Shown one piece after another: positions 1-7,120 of a DNA stretch of 21,053 bases (the first letter of the stretch is position 1; the number at the start of each line of letters is the position of its first letter). The stretch lies in the NCBI GenBank assembly GCA_036373975.1, contig DASUUR010000039.1, forward strand, positions 1 to 21,053. The letters run 5' to 3'. The notes under the pieces are model-generated. The model had not been told where the DNA came from. It was given only the letters and a program-made list of their open reading frames with translations, and ran no database searches. The position numbers and the translations under genes are program-made. This DNA comes from DASUUR01 sp036373975. Lineage in GTDB: Bacteria; Patescibacteriota; Saccharimonadia; Saccharimonadales; Saccharimonadaceae.

Positions 1-324
1 CTTTTCTTTTACCAGTGGGTAGGGTGGTTCTTTACTGTTTATGTACTCACTAATCAGCGCTTGCGCCAGACCATACAGCACGGGCTTTTTGGTAAGAATA
101 TCATTGACATTACACTGTCTAAAGTTCAAAACATAAGCTATAATATACCTGGTTTTACAGGCGAAATACTTGGTTTTGGTACAATTGTTCTGCAGACGTA
201 CGTTGGGGATTTAGTGATTGATAAGATACATCATCCCGACAGAATTTATAATGTTTTACAGGATGCTGTAAATAAAGCAACAACAAATAACGATGCATCA
301 TTTTATGAAGAAGCTACTCAATAA
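1..324 (+). CDS. PH-domain (bPH2/YdbS-like) membrane protein, C-terminal part
   Basis: The frame is open to the left edge, so the start is missing and only about 107 residues are seen. It begins with a hydrophobic segment (FFYQWVGWFFTVYVLTNQRL) that ends in the YxLTNxRL signature typical of bacterial PH2 domains, followed by xxGLFGK, a LSKVQNISY strand, and LGFGTIVLQT. This is the usual order in YdbS/YdbT-like proteins, which are membrane proteins with cytosolic PH-like domains; their ligand is not established. The stop lies inside the next gene, an overlap of about 20 to 30 bases that suggests translational coupling with the parvulin gene. The family call is good; no function beyond that can be given. 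Confidence 0.75.
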   Translation, partial: LFFYQWVGWFFTVYVLTNQRLRQTIQHGLFGKNIIDITLSKVQNISYNIPGFTGEILGFGTIVLQTYVGDLVIDKIHHPDRIYNVLQDAVNKATTNNDASFYEEATQ

Positions 325-1354
325 GTTAAAGAAGAAGACTCAAAAACAGGTACCCCCGTCTCGTATTACAAACGAAACGGTGGCAGAGCATAGGGAGCAT
401 ATCCTCGCTGGGGGGCGCAAATTTAAATATCCTGTGCAGTATGCACGGCATAAGCTGGTTATTAACACAATCCTTGTAAGTATTGCCAGCATTGCTTTAA
501 TTTTGCTACTTTGCTGGTGGCAGCTCTATCCGGCGCAGAACACTAGCGGGTTTATGTACCGTTTAACACAAATCGTTCCGGTTCCTGTTGCGACAATCGA
601 TGGGCAGCAGGTTCGCTACAGCGATTATCTTATGCGATTCCGTAGCTCAATGCACTTTTTGCAACAACAGAACATGATTAACGTAAACTCGGCCGATGGC
701 AAGCGCCAGATAGATCATATCAAAAGGCAGTCACTCGACGAGGCAATAAGTGTTAGCTTTGCCGAAAAGGTCGCTAAGCAAAAGAATATTACGATAGGCA
801 ACGATCAGATAGATGCTTTTATTAAAACTGAGCGCGAATCACAACAATCGCCTCTCTCGGAGCAGGCCTACGAAAGCGTTGTACTAAAGGGCTTCTATGA
901 TTGGTCACTTGATGAGTACAAAAACATTGTAAAGAGTACATTAATGCGCAGAGAGGTGTCATTTGCTGTCGATGATACAGCAAGACAAAAGATCAATGGT
1001 CTTGAGGCGCGCTTGAAGCGTGGTGAGGATTTTGCAAAGCTCGCCAAGGAGTTCTCTGACGACAGCACTAAGGTGAGCGGTGGAGATGTTGGATTTGTCG
1101 CTCGCAGCAGTCAAGACCAGAGTGGCCTGGTTAAAGCGGCTGCAAGCTTGCGACCTAAACAGAACTCAGGCATCATCAAGGGGATGGACGGCTATTATAT
1201 CGTGCGACTGCTTGAGGCAGATGGCAAAAAGATACGGTATGCGCGTATAAAAGTGGCCTTAACAGAGTTTACGAAACAGTTGACAGAGCAGAAGCAGAAA
1301 AGCTTACAAGAATATATTTCTGTGCCAAGAGAGAATACTAACGTAACATCGTAG
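305..1354 (+). CDS. membrane-anchored parvulin-type peptidyl-prolyl isomerase (PpiC/SurA-like)
   Basis: About 350 residues. A lysine-rich cytosolic N-terminus is followed by one transmembrane helix (roughly residues 52-73 from the 305 start), then a SurA_N-like helical region beginning with VATIDGQQVRYSDYL, and a parvulin domain with RGEDFAKLAKEFSDD, SGGDVGFV and GYYIVRLLEADG. The topology is like PrsA or PpiD: an extracytoplasmic foldase held at the membrane, probably helping secreted proteins such as the M23 protein downstream. The parvulin motif is partly eroded in the middle (ARSSQDQSGLVKAAASL). Two in-frame starts exist, 293 and 305; neither has a clear Shine-Dalgarno sequence, and 305 gives the more ordinary MKKLLNKLKKK start. 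Confidence 0.82.
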   Translation: MKKLLNKLKKKTQKQVPPSRITNETVAEHREHILAGGRKFKYPVQYARHKLVINTILVSIASIALILLLCWWQLYPAQNTSGFMYRLTQIVPVPVATIDGQQVRYSDYLMRFRSSMHFLQQQNMINVNSADGKRQIDHIKRQSLDEAISVSFAEKVAKQKNITIGNDQIDAFIKTERESQQSPLSEQAYESVVLKGFYDWSLDEYKNIVKSTLMRREVSFAVDDTARQKINGLEARLKRGEDFAKLAKEFSDDSTKVSGGDVGFVARSSQDQSGLVKAAASLRPKQNSGIIKGMDGYYIVRLLEADGKKIRYARIKVALTEFTKQLTEQKQKSLQEYISVPRENTNVTS

Positions 1355-1362
1355 GAGTTATT

Positions 1363-1569
1363 ATGGACAAGAAATCACATATTTATATCGCCTTTTTATT
1401 CTTTAACGCGATTCTTGCTGGGGTTGCTCTTGGTGCTGTGGTGGGCGGGATAGTGCTCGGCGATATTGGCTTGGGCATTGGCATCGGGATTATGCTCGGC
1501 GCAATTATTGGAGTTATGGCAACTTATTCCCTGAAACAAGAAAAGAAGTTTTGGCGAAACAAAAAGTAG
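1363..1569 (+). CDS. small two-helix membrane protein, unknown function
   Basis: 68 residues. Two glycine-rich hydrophobic segments (about residues 7-31 and 35-54) are separated by a short GDIG turn, with a basic C-terminal tail (KQEKKFWRNKK) that should be cytosolic by the positive-inside rule. It starts 8 bases after the parvulin stop behind a good ribosome binding site (GGAG at 1354-1357), so it is very probably cotranslated with it. I do not recognise a named family. Confidence 0.7.
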   Translation: MDKKSHIYIAFLFFNAILAGVALGAVVGGIVLGDIGLGIGIGIMLGAIIGVMATYSLKQEKKFWRNKK

Positions 1570-1601
1570 CTTTTTGGCTTTTCGCTACACGTGTGACATA
1601 C

Positions 1602-1610
1602 TGGTATTAG
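1602..1610 (+). promoter_or_regulatory. putative extended -10 promoter for the M23 gene
   Basis: TGG-TATTAG in the short gap after the small membrane protein, about 20 bases before the start codon. TTCGCT 18 bases upstream is a poor -35 match, as is common with TGn-type promoters. Confidence 0.35.
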
Positions 1611-1628
1611 CTCCTAAAAAAGACAAAA

Positions 1629-3098
1629 ATGAAATTCAAAAAAGCACACATCTTATTATGTAGCTTATTTTTAGCTATTACACCCATTGTCACGGCCTAT
1701 GTGTCGGGCGCAACCGCTAGCGCAGCTGTGCCGCGGCTTGTCTTCCCAGTTATTGGGCCGGTATCATACAGTGACGACTTCAATGCTCCGCGGCCAAATG
1801 GCCCACATCATGCCATAGATATAATTGCCGACAAGGGCCGGAAGCTGGTCTCGGCCGTCGATGGTGTTGTGACATATGTTGCATATCCGCAGCCATCTTG
1901 GGGGTACATGATAACCATCCGAGATGCTGCAAACAATAAGTACTCATATATTCATATAAATAACGACAACCCGGGTACCGATGATGGAAGGGGTGGCGGC
2001 ATGAATGCCTACGCGCCGGATATGCGTGTCGGTAATGTTGTAAAACGTGGGCAGCACATTGGTTGGGTTGGCGATTCAGGTAATGCAGAAAACACCGTGT
2101 CTCACCTGCACTTTGAGATTGAGGCGCCAAACGGAAGCCCAATTAATCCATATAACTACCTTCGTGCCGCTCAAAAGATCTCTAGCCCCGTGCGCTATCC
2201 CGCGCTTGCCGGGGAAATTCTACCCTACGGTAATGCCTATAGCGGTGCCATAAATATTGCAGCGGGGAATGCCGATGTTGATATTCAGTCAGAGTATGTT
2301 GTTGGACCAGGTGAGGGGGGTGGCCCCCACGTAAAGCTCTTCGACCATACAGACGCGCAGCTTTCAGGGGGATTTTTTGCTTACGACCCAGCGTTTAAAG
2401 GTGGTGTAGATGTTGCGATGGCGGATACGAACGGCGATGGCGAATCTGAGATTATAACAGGGGCTGGGGTAGGTGGCGAACCCGTGGTGCGGATATTTAG
2501 CAAAACAGGAACCCTTATTGATGAGTTCATGGCTTACCGTGCCGGGGTGAAGAATGGCCTGCGGGTAACTGCCGCCGACATAGACGGTGACAATAACGCT
2601 GAGATAATCACATCACTTGGCGGTGGTGCGAGTCCCCATGTTAAGTTTTTCAAGGCCGACGGCACAGAGGTGGCAAGCTTCTTTGCCTTCAGCACGGCCT
2701 TTAAAGGTGGCGTAGATGTGGCGGCGGGCGACTTGTCGGGGACGACAGATGCCGAAATAGTAATCGCAGCTGGCCCGGGCAGTACGCATATCAAGATATT
2801 TAACAGCTCGGCTCAGCAGCTGACTGGATTTATGTCACACCCTGGCTTTAACCACGGCATGCGGGTAAGCGTTGGCAATGTACTGCCTGCGAGTGCTAAG
2901 TCAGAAATAATTACATCACCCGTTGCGAAAGGTACACCACAGTCAAAGATCTTTGATGGGACAGGTACGTATCTCTACGATAAAACCTTTCTCGAGTCGT
3001 GGTGGGTGGGTGGCTATGATGTTGCGGCCGGATACGACACCAGTAAAGTTGCGGCGGGCGGCGGGCGACGCGCAACTATTCGACTCGGAATAGAATAA
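1629..3098 (+). CDS. secreted M23 (LytM-type) peptidase with FG-GAP/VCBS-like repeats
   Basis: 489 residues. A signal peptide (K-rich start, hydrophobic core to about residue 25, Ala-rich cleavage region ATASA) leads to an M23 domain at about 38-180. The zinc ligands are visible: H60-xxx-D64 (HHAID) and the SHLHFE motif (H159, H161), so the peptidase looks intact. Residues about 205-489 form four to five repeats, each with GGVDVA or GLRVTA, an EIITGxGxGG strand, and a VKxF...G..x.FFAY unit. Calcium-type loops (DTNGDGE, DIDGDNN) occur in the first two. The repeats resemble FG-GAP/VCBS blades. It is probably an exported peptidoglycan endopeptidase with an adhesive or calcium-stabilised C-terminal domain, acting in cell-wall remodelling or contact with a host cell. 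The enzyme class is well supported; the host role is inference. Confidence 0.88.
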   Translation: MKFKKAHILLCSLFLAITPIVTAYVSGATASAAVPRLVFPVIGPVSYSDDFNAPRPNGPHHAIDIIADKGRKLVSAVDGVVTYVAYPQPSWGYMITIRDAANNKYSYIHINNDNPGTDDGRGGGMNAYAPDMRVGNVVKRGQHIGWVGDSGNAENTVSHLHFEIEAPNGSPINPYNYLRAAQKISSPVRYPALAGEILPYGNAYSGAINIAAGNADVDIQSEYVVGPGEGGGPHVKLFDHTDAQLSGGFFAYDPAFKGGVDVAMADTNGDGESEIITGAGVGGEPVVRIFSKTGTLIDEFMAYRAGVKNGLRVTAADIDGDNNAEIITSLGGGASPHVKFFKADGTEVASFFAFSTAFKGGVDVAAGDLSGTTDAEIVIAAGPGSTHIKIFNSSAQQLTGFMSHPGFNHGMRVSVGNVLPASAKSEIITSPVAKGTPQSKIFDGTGTYLYDKTFLESWWVGGYDVAAGYDTSKVAAGGGRRATIRLGIE

Positions 3099-3100
3099 AA

Positions 3101-3150
3101 TTAAAAATCCTCCCTGCCGAGTCTACAGTTCGTAGCTCGGCAGGGAGGAT
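3101..3150 (-). terminator. rho-independent terminator of the SLOG cassette
   Basis: Perfect 15-bp arms 3107-3121 and 3136-3150 (starting ATCCTCCCTGCCGAG on the plus strand), with an inner CTAC/GTAG extension and an AGTTC loop. On the minus strand the stem is followed by TTTTTAA, and it begins 3 bases after the stop of the 3154 gene. There is no T-run on the plus side, so it primarily serves the minus strand. Confidence 0.85.
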
Positions 3151-3153
3151 GTG

Positions 3154-3969
3154 TCAGGCGGCGATCAACCCTTGCGATGCCATGGCTTGCGCCAAGGTCG
3201 ACGGGTCATCGCGCCTGACGACGTGCAGGTTGCGCTCAGCACCCGGCTTGAGGCCATTGATCGGTTCGCCGGCCAGGGCCGCGGCGGCGAGCTGGTCGGC
3301 GGCTCGTCCGGAGCCCTCGATCGGGAACACGGGCCAGCCCAGGTTTGCGGCCTTGACCGCCTCCTCGACAGTGATGCCACCACCGTTCCACACCGGTTCA
3401 CCGAAGCGCCAGCCACCAGTTCGAACGTACTCGTTGAACAACTTGAGGTAGTGGTCGACGTCGAAGTCCCAACCGGCCTTGTCGTGTGAGAGGACGGGCT
3501 GCACGAGGATGACCATGTGGACCCCAGGTTGGGGCAGCGTCCCGTTCTCGGCATCCAACACCAGTCGGCTGTTGTCGACCAGTGCCATCTGGCCGGTTCG
3601 GGGAGCGGTGCTGAGGGTCAGGATGCGATCCGGCCACTTGTTGGCCAGCGCAGCCGGCACATCAGTGATCATCGGGTCGATCCCCCCGTCATCGCCCACC
3701 TGGCGCGTTCCACCAGACGACACGAACCCCGTGAAGTTGGCGAACGCCTCGACGAAGTAATCCATCATCTCCTGCTTGTCTCCACGGCTCATACCAGAGC
3801 AGCCGCCCGAGAGGCGGACACCCCTTCGAGCTGGGGAGTTGTGCATGAAGGCGCCGACAGTCACTCCCGCGTGGGACATGTCGCTGGTCGTCAGGAAGCG
3901 GACGCCTCCTTGGGCCATGATGTGCGCAGGCACCTCGTAGGGATTGCCGGGCAGTAGCGGAGTGGTCAT
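3154..3969 (-). CDS. SLOG/LSDAT-like (TRPM-type SLOG) protein, second of a tandem pair
   Basis: 271 residues from the ATG at 3969, which sits behind an excellent site (AGAAGGAGTC); an upstream in-frame extension exists but overlaps the preceding gene and lacks a binding site. Visible motifs: GVRLSGGCSGMS, a glycine-rich turn FVSSGGTR, then near the C-terminus EPVWNGGGITVEEAVKAA, and PVFPIEGSGRAADQLA. The order GG...GGT...NGG.t..E...PV...GSGRaaD matches the SLOG-in-TRPM (LSDAT) Rossmann-like fold, whose members are predicted to bind nucleotides or nucleotide derivatives. No transmembrane or effector domain is attached. It follows its paralogue at 3983 by 13 bases. The GC content is far above most of its neighbours (40/60 at 3181-3240, 38/60 at 3541-3600), suggesting transfer. 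The exact ligand is unknown. Confidence 0.72.
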   Translation of the reverse strand: MTTPLLPGNPYEVPAHIMAQGGVRFLTTSDMSHAGVTVGAFMHNSPARRGVRLSGGCSGMSRGDKQEMMDYFVEAFANFTGFVSSGGTRQVGDDGGIDPMITDVPAALANKWPDRILTLSTAPRTGQMALVDNSRLVLDAENGTLPQPGVHMVILVQPVLSHDKAGWDFDVDHYLKLFNEYVRTGGWRFGEPVWNGGGITVEEAVKAANLGWPVFPIEGSGRAADQLAAAALAGEPINGLKPGAERNLHVVRRDDPSTLAQAMASQGLIAA

Positions 3970-3982
3970 GTTTTGACTCCTT

Positions 3983-4765
3983 CTAGTCCACAACAAAACA
4001 GTTCTTGAGCGCCTGGCGCATGCTCGCAACGTTGCGTTCACACACTACTACGCTCGGATTTTGTCTGAGGAACTCCTCATCCTGGGCAAGCTTGTCACAC
4101 ACTCGCCCCGAGCCGCTCACTAGCAGAACCGGCTCGCCGCGTGCTGCCGTGCTCCGAACTTCGCGTTCGGTCACGCCACCACCGTTATATGCCACCAGCA
4201 ACGATCGCCACCTACCGTAGGTAACGAGCGTATCGGTCATATAACGACAGAACTCCACCTCGTCATCCCAGATCTCGCCTTGTGTGAGCCGCGTGAGTGC
4301 GGCAATCACAATATCTTGATCTGGGTGAACGATGGTCATGAAAGAACGGTCCGGGATTTCTTCTGCCCGGTGTTCTTGGGTCACGACAATCATCGGTGGG
4401 TCTGCGCTCAGTCCAAAACTCTCGCAACGCGGTACTACCCCAAGCACAAAGCTTTGGGGATTGGCGCGCCGGAGTGCCGGGCCAACCTCGGTGATCCCGA
4501 ACAAAACATCGCCCGGATCCTTGTTGAAGATGGTGCGCGTCCCGCCGATCAAAAGGGCACCGTCGAAACCGACAAATGCCCCCTCAAACAGCTCAAGAAC
4601 GCCTTGTGCATCCTCGTCCGACATGTTGGCGCAGCCGCCGGTAATGCGGACGATAACTCGTCGCGGTACCATGCTGAGCGTTGCCATAACACTATCGAGA
4701 GGCGTGTTGTTGAGCGACCACGGGACAACCCGTGGCATCAAGCCGCTCGGGTTGTCAAATCGCAT
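3983..4765 (-). CDS. SLOG/LSDAT-like (TRPM-type SLOG) protein, first of a tandem pair
   Basis: 260 residues from the ATG at 4765, preceded by AGGAGAGGT; a TTG at 4783 would add six residues but lacks a comparable site. It shares the motif order of the 3154 gene: VIVRITGGCANMSDED, ALLIGGTRTIF, LVAYNGGGVTEREV, PVLLVSGSGRVCDKLA, then a C-terminal strand VVVCERN. The two proteins are clearly homologous but strongly diverged, so this is an old duplication or a co-inherited pair rather than a recent copy. GC is high (37/60 at 4141-4200, 39/60 at 4441-4500). The pair probably forms a hetero-oligomer or a sensor/partner unit for a nucleotide ligand; that is inference. The pair has its own promoter and terminator. 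Confidence 0.72.
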   Translation of the reverse strand: MRFDNPSGLMPRVVPWSLNNTPLDSVMATLSMVPRRVIVRITGGCANMSDEDAQGVLELFEGAFVGFDGALLIGGTRTIFNKDPGDVLFGITEVGPALRRANPQSFVLGVVPRCESFGLSADPPMIVVTQEHRAEEIPDRSFMTIVHPDQDIVIAALTRLTQGEIWDDEVEFCRYMTDTLVTYGRWRSLLVAYNGGGVTEREVRSTAARGEPVLLVSGSGRVCDKLAQDEEFLRQNPSVVVCERNVASMRQALKNCFVVD

Positions 4766-4793
4766 ACCTCTCCTCTCTCGCAATGTCCAAAAT

Positions 4794-4822
4794 ATTCTAC
4801 AACATTACTTCAATAAATGCAA
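4794..4822 (-). promoter_or_regulatory. putative promoter of the SLOG cassette
   Basis: On the minus strand, TTGCAT (4822-4817), a 17-base spacer and TAGAAT (4799-4794). It lies back to back with the plus-strand promoter at 4847, so the two transcription units diverge from about 90 bases. Confidence 0.5.
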
Positions 4823-4846
4823 ACATCTTTAAAGCGCAAAAAAGGG

Positions 4847-4852
4847 TATAAT
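4847..4852 (+). promoter_or_regulatory. -10 box, leaderless start of the 4859 gene
   Basis: Perfect TATAAT followed by exactly six bases and then ATG at 4859, so transcription should begin on or next to the A of the start codon. No convincing -35 and no Shine-Dalgarno sequence. Confidence 0.6.
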
Positions 4853-4858
4853 TTCTAC

Positions 4859-5398
4859 ATGACATCATATGACACTGTACGTAGGACTTATCTTCCAGAT
4901 CATGTTCGTGTATTATTTATTGCCGAATCACCACCGCCAGCCGATGCTGCCACGCAAAGTAGCCGTCATTTCTATCGTGGCGATACAGTGCGCAGGGACG
5001 ATCGCTTGTTTGTGAATACTATCAAAGCGCTGTACCCTGAGGCGGCAGAACTTACTGAAGCACAAATTGAACCAAATAAAGAGCAGTGGTTGCGTCGGTT
5101 CCAGGCTGATGGCTACTACATGATCGAGGCACTTAAGGAATCACAGGTGCATGAGGTAACAAAAAAACAACGCCAATCACTAATAGCGCAAAGTCTACCC
5201 AGTATTCTTAAGCGGGTGGGAGAGTTGGCCCAGTCCGACACAAAGCTTATTTTAATAAAGTCAAATGTGTTTGATGTCGCCGCCGAACCACTCCGGGCAG
5301 CAGGCTATACTGTGCTGAATAAAGAATTATTAGACTATCCGGGTCGCTTTAACCAGCGAGCATATCGCGAGAAGCTAACCGCGATGCTTGCAAAATAA
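4859..5398 (+). CDS. uncharacterised protein, possibly of the uracil-DNA glycosylase superfamily
   Basis: 179 residues. The start at 4859 is chosen because of the TATAAT box six bases upstream; the 42-base upstream in-frame extension would span the promoter. An N-terminal strand VRVLFIAESPPP precedes FYRGDTVRRDDRLFVNTIKALYP, then a middle helical region, a strand TKLILIKSNVFDVAAEPLRAAGY, and a tail DYPGRFNQRAYREKL. The glycine/serine-like loop after the first strand and the C-terminal PGR..xxFxxxL layout are reminiscent of UDG-like folds, but I cannot identify catalytic residues, so no activity is claimed. Base composition is low-GC (21/60 at 4861-4920), unlike both flanking minus-strand genes. 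Confidence 0.6.
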   Translation: MTSYDTVRRTYLPDHVRVLFIAESPPPADAATQSSRHFYRGDTVRRDDRLFVNTIKALYPEAAELTEAQIEPNKEQWLRRFQADGYYMIEALKESQVHEVTKKQRQSLIAQSLPSILKRVGELAQSDTKLILIKSNVFDVAAEPLRAAGYTVLNKELLDYPGRFNQRAYREKLTAMLAK

Positions 5399-5430
5399 AA
5401 AACCGCCGGGGGAGAGTGATCTCCCCCGGC
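5391..5430 (-). terminator. terminator of the 5503-5850 gene
   Basis: GC-rich arms GCCGGGGGAG (5405-5414) and CTCCCCCGGC (5421-5430) with a six-base loop. On the minus strand the stem is followed by GGTTTTTTATTTTG. It overlaps the end of the plus-strand 4859 gene and lies about 70 bases past the minus-strand stop. It may also slow plus-strand transcription, although no T-run follows on that side. Confidence 0.75.
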
Positions 5431-5502
5431 ATCACAGGGCCTGTTAGCGCGATCTGCCGAGCTAGCGCCAGGACCCTCATCAACACGACTATCCCTCAGC
5501 TC

Positions 5503-5850
5503 TTATCGGCGCTCGAGCTCGCAGATGATCACGCCGTGGCTCTCAGGGTCGTCGAACGGCTCATAGGGCGCGAGCTTCTTGCTGCAGTCCAGTAAGCGCA
5601 GTCTGTTTTTCTCGCAGTAGCTGTACACCCAGAACCGGGCCGCAGTAACGACAGCTTCGGAGACGCCCCTTGGGGCGCTCTCTGTGTTGAAGCTACCGAT
5701 TTCTTCAGCTGGCTTTCCCTGGACTGAGGCGACACCGGTCCACGTGCGATCTGAGTAGTAGTTGAGTTCAACCTCAATTGTCACCTTGCCTTTGCCGAAG
5801 GCGGCATCGGGGATATCCAACGGCTTCACGACCTCATACGACAGGGTCAT
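5503..5850 (-). CDS. orphan GC-rich hypothetical protein
   Basis: 115 residues, start supported by AAAGGAG seven bases upstream. The N-terminal half looks like beta strands (LSYEVVKP, GKGKVTIEVELNYYSDRTWTGVASVQG), followed by a helix (GVSEAVVTAARFWVYSYCEKN) and a charged tail with KKLAPYEPFDDPESHGVIICELERR. No signal peptide or transmembrane segment. I do not recognise the family. It is monocistronic with its own terminator, and GC (37/60 at 5521-5580) resembles the SLOG pair rather than the flanking genes, so a shared foreign origin is possible. Confidence 0.65.
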   Translation of the reverse strand: MTLSYEVVKPLDIPDAAFGKGKVTIEVELNYYSDRTWTGVASVQGKPAEEIGSFNTESAPRGVSEAVVTAARFWVYSYCEKNRLRLLDCSKKLAPYEPFDDPESHGVIICELERR

Positions 5851-5903
5851 GGCAGCTCTCCTTTACTCCTCAGGATACTTAACTATATCATGGATCGATA
5901 CAG

Positions 5904-6506
5904 CTAGAGGTATAAACTATTCTTCTCAATAAATTTCAGCTGGCTATGTGTAATATAGCCGTCCACATATGCTTTTATGGGATTTTTACGTATATTCGTT
6001 CCAGATATGTCGTTCTCGGTTTGAACATGTACAATTTCGTAGGATAACTTACTCCTGATGTCTTGTGGTAACGCCGCAATAGCTCTTGCCATCTCCACTT
6101 CGCCAACCAGAGGCCGCACCACAACAGCGTAATGGAAGAGTAGGAGGGCGTTGTTAAAGTTAAAGTCGGTATCCTTGGCGAACTCCACAATTACGTCGCT
6201 AGCGATCGTGCGCATCACGCGATATCCGGATAGGTGTTGGGCTGTAAAATCCTTAAGCTTTTCGGGTTGAACGTAGTCAATCGGATAGATCTCGACCTCA
6301 AAAGGCAGTATTTTGCTCGCTAACATTAGTTCGGCAAGCTTTTTGCGTTTATCCCAGCCTGTTGCATTCGGTTTCTTTGGATTTTCGCTAATCATGGCTA
6401 TAACCACCTTTTCGAATGGGTGAGCACTATATGTTCGCTCAATTTGCCACAAATGTCCAAGGTGGAACGGATCAAACGTACCAGTGTATAAAACGGCTTC
6501 CTTCAT
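5904..6506 (-). CDS. nucleotidylyltransferase, NadD/cytidylyltransferase-like
   Basis: 200 residues. The nucleotidyltransferase alpha/beta-phosphodiesterase signature is intact: GTFDPFHLGHL (residues 9-19, with both histidines of the HxGH type) and ISGTNIR (167-173), the counterpart of ISSTxIR. A KRKKLAELM helix and strands VVIAMI and EIYPIDY fit the Rossmann-like core. NadD (nicotinate mononucleotide adenylyltransferase) is the closest named match by length and motif, but substrate residues cannot be confirmed and the middle section is unusual, so another adenylyl- or cytidylyltransferase is possible. It follows the DUF1653 gene by 27 bases and is probably cotranscribed with it. Confidence 0.75.
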   Translation of the reverse strand: MKEAVLYTGTFDPFHLGHLWQIERTYSAHPFEKVVIAMISENPKKPNATGWDKRKKLAELMLASKILPFEVEIYPIDYVQPEKLKDFTAQHLSGYRVMRTIASDVIVEFAKDTDFNFNNALLLFHYAVVVRPLVGEVEMARAIAALPQDIRSKLSYEIVHVQTENDISGTNIRKNPIKAYVDGYITHSQLKFIEKNSLYL

Positions 6507-6533
6507 TTCTCAGAGCTTCTCAATTTGTTATAG

Positions 6534-6800
6534 CTAGTCTGTTAGCCTAAATCGAGGAACGGTCTCGCCCTGCCATTCCACCGTCATTGTCCAGTCTTTG
6601 ATAGGGCGGATAAATTGAAGCCCTTTACCGTACTGCGCTTTGTATATTACGGCTGGTTCATTCGTGGCCTCAATTATAGCTACCCCCGTGATCGAATAGA
6701 GATTACCTTTATAGTGTCGATACTGCTTTCCGACGTTCACGGCTGAGGCCGCATCATCTAAACGTTGCTGCAGTTCTGCTTGCGAGAGCCTTTTTCCCAT
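6534..6800 (-). CDS. DUF1653-like protein
   Basis: 88 residues from the ATG at 6800. The start is chosen because TATACT lies exactly six bases upstream (a leaderless arrangement); a further in-frame extension to 6827 would run through that promoter and the tRNA terminator. Recognisable motif: YRHYKGNLYSITGVAIIEATNEPAVIYKAQYG, then FIRPIKDW and VPRFRL, which matches the DUF1653 pattern (YrHyKg.yY.v...A.heTnE..VvYraly...WvRP...pRF). DUF1653 is a small cytosolic beta-barrel-like family of unknown function. An N-terminal helix (SQAELQQRLDDAASAVN) precedes it. Confidence 0.75.
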   Translation of the reverse strand: MGKRLSQAELQQRLDDAASAVNVGKQYRHYKGNLYSITGVAIIEATNEPAVIYKAQYGKGLQFIRPIKDWTMTVEWQGETVPRFRLTD

Positions 6801-6806
6801 GCTTGT

Positions 6807-6812
6807 AGTATA
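6807..6812 (-). promoter_or_regulatory. -10 box, leaderless start of the DUF1653-like gene
   Basis: TATACT followed by ACAAGC and then ATG at 6800. It lies immediately downstream of the U-run of the tRNA-Asp terminator; no good -35 is present. Confidence 0.5.
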
Positions 6813-6814
6813 AC

Positions 6815-6837
6815 AAAAACCCCTCATAACTGAGAGG
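6815..6837 (-). terminator. terminator of tRNA-Asp
   Basis: Minus-strand stem CCTCTCA (6837-6831) and TGAGGGG (6826-6820) with loop GTTA, one G-T pair, then TTTTTG. It sits about 20 bases beyond the tRNA-Asp 3' end. Confidence 0.7.
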
Positions 6838-6856
6838 TCTTCAAGTATAAGCTATT

Positions 6857-6934
6857 TGGCGGGCCCGACCGGATTCGAACCGGCGATCTCCTCCGTGACA
6901 GGGAGGCGTGATAGGCCAACTTCACTACGAGCCC
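6857..6934 (-). tRNA. tRNA-Asp (GTC)
   Basis: Cloverleaf on the minus strand: acceptor GGGCTCG/CGGGCCC, anticodon stem CCTCC/GGAGG with loop CTGTCAC (anticodon GTC), T arm GCCGG-TTCGAAT-CCGGT, discriminator G, and CCA encoded in the gene (6857-6859). Confidence 0.96.
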
Positions 6935-6953
6935 AAGAGTCTTAGACTTGAAT

Positions 6954-6982
6954 ATGATAACAGTTTTTATTGGTAAAAACAA
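6954..6982 (-). promoter_or_regulatory. putative promoter of tRNA-Asp
   Basis: Minus-strand TTGTTT (6982-6977), 17-base spacer, TATCAT (6959-6954), about 20 bases before the tRNA 5' end. Confidence 0.5.
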
Positions 6983-6996
6983 TCGTATTGTTAAAC

Positions 6997-7025
6997 TTCG
7001 CAAGCGGCTGCTAAACTGCTATAAT
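6997..7025 (+). promoter_or_regulatory. promoter of tRNA-Thr/tRNA-Gly and the downstream membrane genes
   Basis: TTCGCA (6997-7002), 17-base spacer, perfect TATAAT (7020-7025); the tRNA-Thr 5' end is 17 bases further on. No terminator is visible before the 7209 gene, so it may drive the whole tRNA-membrane protein-GT2 unit. Confidence 0.6.
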
Positions 7026-7041
7026 ACAAGCGTTGATCCAC

Positions 7042-7117
7042 GCCGCTGTAGCTCAGCTGGTAGAGCGGCGCTTTCGTAAAGCGTAGGTCACCGGTTCAAA
7101 TCCGGTCAGCGGCTCCA
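7042..7117 (+). tRNA. tRNA-Thr (CGT)
   Basis: Acceptor GCCGCTG/CAGCGGC, D arm GCTCAGCTGGTAGAGC, anticodon stem GCGCT/AGCGT with loop TTCGTAA (anticodon CGT), T arm ACCGG-TTCAAAT-CCGGT, discriminator T, encoded CCA. The discriminator U is relevant to the thrS T-box at 10753. Confidence 0.96.
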
Positions 7118-7120
7118 TGA

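Noticed and set aside
1780..2794. Minus-strand frames within the M23 gene
   Set aside because: No recognisable motif; the plus-strand gene fully explains the region.
3149..4832. Several long plus-strand reading frames opposite the SLOG genes
   Set aside because: They are antisense shadows caused by high GC; none has a family motif or a ribosome binding site.
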